From: Siphonodentalium dalli
Lineage: Eukaryota; Mollusca; Scaphopoda; Gadilida; Siphonodentaliidae
NCBI GenBank assembly: GCA_032622095.1
Contig: CP136062.1
Coordinates: 138,402,351-138,466,350, forward strand
Direction: 5' to 3'
DNA: 64,000 nucleotides
Every line of letters starts with the position of its first letter. Within the stretch, counting starts at the first letter, position 1. Below, piece by piece: positions 58,683 through 64,000 of the stretch. A program made the translations under genes and the position numbers. The notes below the pieces were generated by a model, which saw nothing but the letters and a program-made list of their open reading frames with translations, was not told the origin of the DNA and made no database searches.

Positions 58683-59865
58683 ATGATAGTGTCAATGAGT
58701 CACACTATAACTCAACTTTGAGAGGGGATAATTTCATGTGTTCCAGTTCCCATGTACATGTTAATTGCAATCGCCATGAATAAATTCATGATGATCAGAC
58801 AGACGTTACTTTCTGTAGCCAAGCTAATGGATTGAATCCAAGATGGCTGCTGGCTGCCATGTTTTTTGTACAATGACACGTTCCCATCTACAGGTCAAGG
58901 TCACACCCATGACAAATTTCAGATCAGCAGTATGGCCTCTAGCCCATGCTAATGGATTTATATTGTTTATACTGAAAACCAAGATGGTTAATGGTGGCCA
59001 TTTTTTTTGGCTAAATGACTCAAATGATTTGTTTCCCTCTGTTCTACATGTCAATGTCAACATCAACTAGAGGTGTGACTGTCCCAATGGGACTACGGAT
59101 AACCCCCTTTTTTAAAAATACTAAGATGTTTGACATGTCAGTAAACATTTAGTTAAAATAATAAAATAACAGTTCACATTGCAGGTGTACAACCATAACC
59201 CTAATCTTATACCTATTGACCGAAAATTGTAGGAATAAAAGCTTGGACAAAATTATGTATGTTGCGAAAAAAATTCGAAAATGGGGAATAACTCCACACA
59301 AAAAATGTCGGACAGACGTCATAATTGCAGGTGCACAGGTTCCCATGGTACTTAATATCGGTGCCAAGATTAAAAAACATTGACCGAAAAATGTAGGAAT
59401 AAAAGCTCGGACAAAATTATGCATGTTGCAAAAAAAGTTTCTAAGTTGAAAAAGGGGGATAACTCCACCAAAAAATGTCGGACAGATGTCATAATCGCAG
59501 ATGCACAAGATGTGCCACGTTTTAAAAAAATTGACCAAAAAATGTAGGAATAAAAGCTCGGACAAAAGTATACATGCTGCGAAAATTTTCTAAGTCGAAA
59601 AAGGGGGGATAACTCAAAAAAAAAAAAGTCCGACAGACGTCATAATCGCAGGTGCACAGGTTCCCATGGTGGTTGATGTCTGTGCCAAGTTTCACGGAAA
59701 ATGATCAAAAAACGACTGAGAAAAACTCCGGACAAATTTGTGTCCACGGACGGACGGACGGACAAGCTGACTCCAGTATACCCCCCCTAACTTCGTTGCG
59801 GGGGGTATAATGACAAATTTCATTATCAGTTAAATGTATGGCCTGTAGCCCACGCTAATGGTTCA
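58683..59865 (+). mobile_element. Family-1 array element, copy E (decayed, with a family-2 insert)
   Basis: A mutated left end (ATAGTGTCAATGAGTCACACT, with 'ataactcaactt') is followed by two monomers ('ccaagatggctgctggctgcc', 'ccaagatggttaatggtggcc'). The second is split by a family-2 element at 59066-59810; the monomer then resumes ('tgacaaatttcatt', 'ggcctgtagcccacgctaatgg'). No right-end hairpin is left. Confidence 0.6.
59066..59810 (+). mobile_element. Family-2 array element, copy 3
   Basis: It has the same ends as the 12891 and 19453 copies. The intact monomer reads 'caacatccatgacaaattt'; here it reads 'caacatca' + element + 'tgacaaattt'. The insertion therefore lies between A and T with no target duplication, as for Helitron-class elements. 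The cores carry four 'gtcggacag' blocks. Confidence 0.78.
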
Positions 59866-59869
59866 AATT

Positions 59870-60524
59870 GTGTAGTGTTGAAATGGCTAGGGTTTTTCAG
59901 TCTACTAACCGACAGTCAAAAATAGAGTCGATATAGACAACCCCCGTTCCCATTGAAAACTTCCATTTACTATGTGGCTATTGAGTACTAGAAAATCACA
60001 GAGATAAATCACTGCTGTTCCAATTTTTAGTGGGTGTTGCTATCGGAAGACAGAAACTGGAAACTAAAGTTGTATGCATCCAGCCAATTGGTATCTTGGT
60101 CGAGTTGGCTTGGGTTTTATTGTGTATAGGTTTCTCATTTAGCGTTGTATTATGACACATTCATCACACTATATATGACACAGTCCATGCTCATATTGAA
60201 TAAAAGGTCGCAGGCCCCGAATCGAGGTGGCTTTTTGACACATTGCCTTTTTTTTTGACAAAAATTTAAATTCTGGCAAAATTTGACTCCAACTAGATGA
60301 TGACCTGCATGTTCTCAAAGGTGAGCGACACACCAAGTATCCAGAGATTCTTTTGATGAATGCTCAATTTATCATTGAGACAACACAATGTTTATACATG
60401 GAATAAAATAGAACTTGGCTTGAGTCTTCTCAAATGAGAATCACGTGCCAAATATCATGAAATTCTGTTGAATATTGTTAAAGTTATGAGGAAACCCAGA
60501 CAAAACCAGCGATTTCTAAGTTGA
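59870..60524. other. No gene seen; core-module flank
   Basis: This is unique AT-rich sequence. From about 60415 it contains a core-module piece ('gaacttggcttgagtcttctcaaatg') that resumes after family-1 copy G near 62695. Confidence 0.4.
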
Positions 60525-62651
60525 ATGAAAGTGTCAATGACACTGTAGCTCAACTTGGAAAGGGAATAATTTAATATATTACAGTCAATGGAGCCATTAG
60601 GAATGTGGAAAGTTGAATATCTAATACAATTGTTTATAGACATGAAGAGAAAAGTCAAATCCAAGATGGCTGCTGGTGGCCTTGTTTTCGGCCGAATGAC
60701 CCCAAAATGAGTCGTTCCCATCTACATGTCATCGTTAACATCCATGACAAATTTTATGACGATCAGACTAAAGGTACGACCTGTAGCCCATGCTAAAGAA
60801 TTTAGTCATACAAAGAGTAAAATCCAAGATGGCTGCTGGCGGCCATGTTTTTTGGCCGAATGATCCCAAAATGACTCGTTCCCATCTACATGTCATTATT
60901 AACATTCATGACAAATTTTATGATGATCAGACTAAAGGTATGACATGTAGCCCGTGCTAAAGAATTTAGTCATACAAAGAGTAAAATCCAAGATGGCTGC
61001 TGGCGGCCATGTTTTCGGCCGATTGACCCCAAAATGAGTCGTTTCCCATCTACATGTCATCGTTAACATCCATGACAAATTTTATGATGATAAGACTAAA
61101 GGTACGACCTGTAGCCCATGCTAAAGAATTTAGTCATACAAAGAGTAAAATCCAAGATGGCTGCTGGCGGCCATGTTTTTGGGCCGAATGACCCCAAAAT
61201 TACTCGTTCCCATCTACATGTCAATATTATCATCCATGACAAATTTCATGATCATCAGACGAACAGTACGACCTGTGGCCCGTGCTAATGGATTAAATTT
61301 TTTAATCCAAGATGGCCGCTGGCGGCCATGTTTTTTGTCCGAATGACCCCAAAATGACTCGTTCCCATCTACATTCCAATTTCAACAACCATGACAAATT
61401 TTATGATGATCAGACTAAAGGTACGACCTGTAGCCCATGCTAAAGGATTTAGTCATACAATGAGTAAAATCCAAGATGGCTGCTGGCGGCCATGTTTTTT
61501 GGCCGAATGACCCCAAAATTACTCGTTCCCATCTACATGTCAATATTATCATCCATGACAAATTTCATGATGATCAGAAGAACAGTACGACCTGTGGCCC
61601 GTGCTAATGGATTAAATTTTTTAATCCAATATGGCCGCTGGCGGCCATGTTTTTTGTCCGAATGACCCCAAAATGACTCGTTCCCATCTACATTCCAATT
61701 TCAACAACCATGACAAATTTTATGATGATCAGACTAAAGGTACGACCTGTAGCCCATGCTAAAGGATTTAGTCATACAAAGAGTAAAATCGAAGATGGCT
61801 GCTGGCGGCCATGTTTATTGGCTGAATAACCCCAAAATTACTCGTTCCCATCTACATGTCAATATTATCATCCATGACAAATTTCATGGTGATCAGACGA
61901 ACAGTACGACCTGTGGCCCGTGCTAATGGATTAAATTTTGAAATCCAAGATGGCTGCTGGCGGCCATGTTTTTTGTCCGAATGACCCCAAAATGACTCGT
62001 TCCCATCTACATTCCAATTTCAACCGCCATGACAAATTTTATGATGATCAGACTAAAGGTACGACCTGTAGCCCGTGCTAAAGGATTTAGTCATACAAAG
62101 AGTAAAATACAAGATGGCTGCTGGCGGCCATGTTTTTTGGCCGAATGACCCCAAAATGACTCGTTCCCATCTACATGTCATTATTAACATTCTTGACAAA
62201 ATTTATGATGATCAGACTAAAAGTACGACCTGTAGCCCGTGCTAAAGAATTTAGTCATACAAAGAGTAAAATCCAAGATGGCTGCTGGCGGCCATGTTTT
62301 TGGGCCGAATGACCCCAAAATTACTCGTTCCCATCTACATGTCAATATTAACATCCATGACAAATTTCATGAAGATCAGACAAACAGTACGGCCTGTAGC
62401 CCGTGCTAATGGATTGAATTTTGAAATCCAATATGGCCACTGGCGGCCATGTTTTTTTTCCGAATGACCCCAAAATTAATTATTCTGGTCTAAATGTTGA
62501 TGTCAACAGCTATGACAAATTTCATAATGATCCGACGAAAGGTACGACCTGTAGCCTGCATTGTTGACGCCTTACGTACACACGTACACACGGACGACGG
62601 ACGACAAAGCCATGGCAATAGCTCAAACTTTACAAAGTAAAGTTGAGCTAA
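60525..62651 (+). mobile_element. Family-1 array element, copy G (2127 bp)
   Basis: Both ends are intact: ATGAAAGTGTCAATGACACT / TAGCTCAACTT on the left and CCATGGCAATAGCTC plus the hairpin ending AAGTTGAGCTAA on the right. About twelve ~160-bp monomers of types 'ggatttagtcatacaaagag' and 'ggattaaattttgaaatcc' lie between. It is inserted within a core-module repeat, at 'ttctaagttga' | 'aaatgagcat'. Confidence 0.8.
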
Positions 62652-62886
62652 AAATGAGCATATCTCCATCAAAACTCTTCGGACCATGACCAAATTAGAA
62701 CTTGGCCTGCATCTTCTCAAATGTGAATCATGTACCAAATATCTAGAAATTCTGTTGAATATTGCTCAAGTTATCATGAGGACAAGGATTTGGATGGACG
62801 CACAGTCGTGCCGATTATAATATTCCTCTCAACTTTTTCGGGACAGGAGATGGTCATTGGGATAAAAAGGGGCACAACTCTAAAAA

Positions 62887-63130
62887 TAGTGTTGGGCGGT
62901 TAACAGAGAAAACAACTCGTTTTCGGTTTTAAACAATACTGACCGAAACCGACGTGATTCTGTCCCAACAGACATTAGGGTGTTTTTTTTTATGTTTATT
63001 TTTCATTTGAATCGACTTGTTAGTTGATACTGTTGTCAATTAATTGGCCCCTTTGATCAATAATATATCGGAATGTGTCCATTTCGTCTCAGATATGTGT
63101 TATATTGTAAGCGTCATTGCATTGACAGAC
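62887..63130 (-). mobile_element. hAT relic related to 29366-30382, inverted and partial
   Basis: TAGTGTTGGGCGGTTAAC starts here. The next ~240 bp are the reverse complement of the right part of the 29366-30382 element ('aatatatcggaatgtgtccatttcgtctc'). I find no matching far end before 64000; it may be decayed near 63460 or truncated. Confidence 0.65.
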
Positions 63131-63472
63131 GAAACTGAAATGAGGAAGCATGTCGTTGCAAAAATGAGAATGCGAACGAAAAGAAATGTTTAATTATGTT
63201 ATACCACGTGGGAAATGGTCTGGAACTTTTTGTTCTGGAACCTACGATCGATCGATGAGTGGCCAATACTGGCCACACAGTCAACACGAAATACATGCAG
63301 TAGGTCGTTGACTTTTGTCACCTTTATTGTCAACTGTCTTAGAATAAGTGTGCACTTTATTTGAATTGATGACGTGTGCATGACAAAACATTTCGTTCCG
63401 TGCGGAAATAAAGTCAGTAGTTGGAACTGCAATTTCTGAAACTTCATTCTCCCGGTTAATCGGTTAATAAAA

Positions 63473-63682
63473 TTGAACTTTTATCTACAACGTTCAACGA
63501 AATATTACGAATTTGAGCCGGCCAATTGCCGTGTACATGCACTTATTTGCGTCTTGTTGATCGCGGCAGTTATTGTTGCGTGTATCGGTATCTCTCACCC
63601 ACAAACTGAGCAGGAACATCAAACGCGTAATTACGTCATCATTGTCGAGGAACTGGGCACATGCTACACTGTAACCGATTGA
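63473..63682 (+). other. Unassigned 69-codon open frame with one hydrophobic segment
   Basis: The frame (no ATG, begins at TTG) has a hydrophobic stretch, ALICVLLIAAVIVACIGI, between polar ends. It has no known domain, no clear splice sites, and lies downstream of a hAT relic. It might be an exon, a relic or chance; I do not claim a gene. Confidence 0.15.
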
Positions 63683-64000
63683 TTACCACAGCCTTGTCTT
63701 TAAACGATATCGGTATCAATATAAGTCGCACGGGACTTCATCTTGTATGCATGAAACGTCGCTGTATTTGATTTCACTTTTATGTTTTGATTTTGGTATG
63801 GGGGAAATATTTGTGTATAGTTGGAAAAAAAAGTTTAGGGTCAGCGTCAAGAAATATGGTCAGTCGGGCACAACTATTTTGTGTTTGCTTAAACTTGATG
63901 GTTCAATGTGACTTTTATCTCAAATTCTCATTAAAGTTGATGATTTAGCAACACAGCAAGCTGTTCCCCAACTTATCATGACCCTCTGTAACTATATGTT

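Noticed and set aside
1-64000. tRNA, rRNA or tRNA-derived SINE
   Set aside because: I saw no A/B-box pair, cloverleaf or rRNA core sequence by eye. A tRNAscan-SE and Infernal run would be the decisive check.

Overview
This is eukaryotic, AT-rich, intron- and transposon-dominated DNA, most likely from a marine invertebrate animal (a mollusc or another invertebrate with the same repeat style; the species cannot be named from sequence alone). The reasons are GT-AG microexons tens of kilobases apart, LINE, hAT, Tc1/mariner-like and piggyBac-like elements, fold-back MITEs, and long arrays of ~160-bp core repeats capped by hairpins, like the bivalve 'pearl'/Helentron-associated elements. I see no bacterial genes, tRNA, rRNA or CRISPR array.

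Host gene. One split host gene runs on the minus strand from about 57980 down to a stop at 11877, over ~46 kb. Nine short exons (25-146 nt) join in phase into ~215 residues: a nucleoplasmin/nucleophosmin core domain (exons at 57945-57980, 57625-57747, 55056-55152), an acidic and basic linker with a likely NLS (49595-49740), two acidic tracts (32022-32099, 30579-30643) and a lysine-rich tail (23428-23452, 14292-14339, 11877-11906). The first coding exon was not found and probably lies beyond position 64000. No long open reading frame shows this gene; it was found by reading splice junctions on the reverse strand.

Layout. 1-11600 (downstream of the gene): a 5'-truncated LINE reverse transcriptase (545-2212), a 493-bp MITE, small tandem repeats and hairpins, and two family-1 array elements (7717-9024; 9165-11180, split by a hAT-like insertion). 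11.6-32 kb: the 3' half of the gene, its introns holding family-1 copies at 15331-18481 and 26263-30447 (the latter carrying two hAT insertions), family-2 and family-3 array elements, and a cluster of direct repeats at 19.3-25.6 kb. 32-49.6 kb: one 17.5-kb intron with a three-level nest of transposons (33607-43243), then a piggyBac-like element (43338-45983) with a nested insertion. 49.6-58 kb: the 5' half of the gene, with a near-complete autonomous hAT element (50540-53625) whose transposase is broken by one frameshift. 58-64 kb: more MITE and array copies.

Themes. At least three different array families share one plan: a short left hairpin, an inner inverted repeat, ~100-190-bp tandem cores, an ACGG-type or CACACGG microsatellite, and a right-end hairpin containing the partner inverted repeat. 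Several insertions have perfect target-site duplications or an empty-site paralogue inside this same window, so their relative ages can be ordered.
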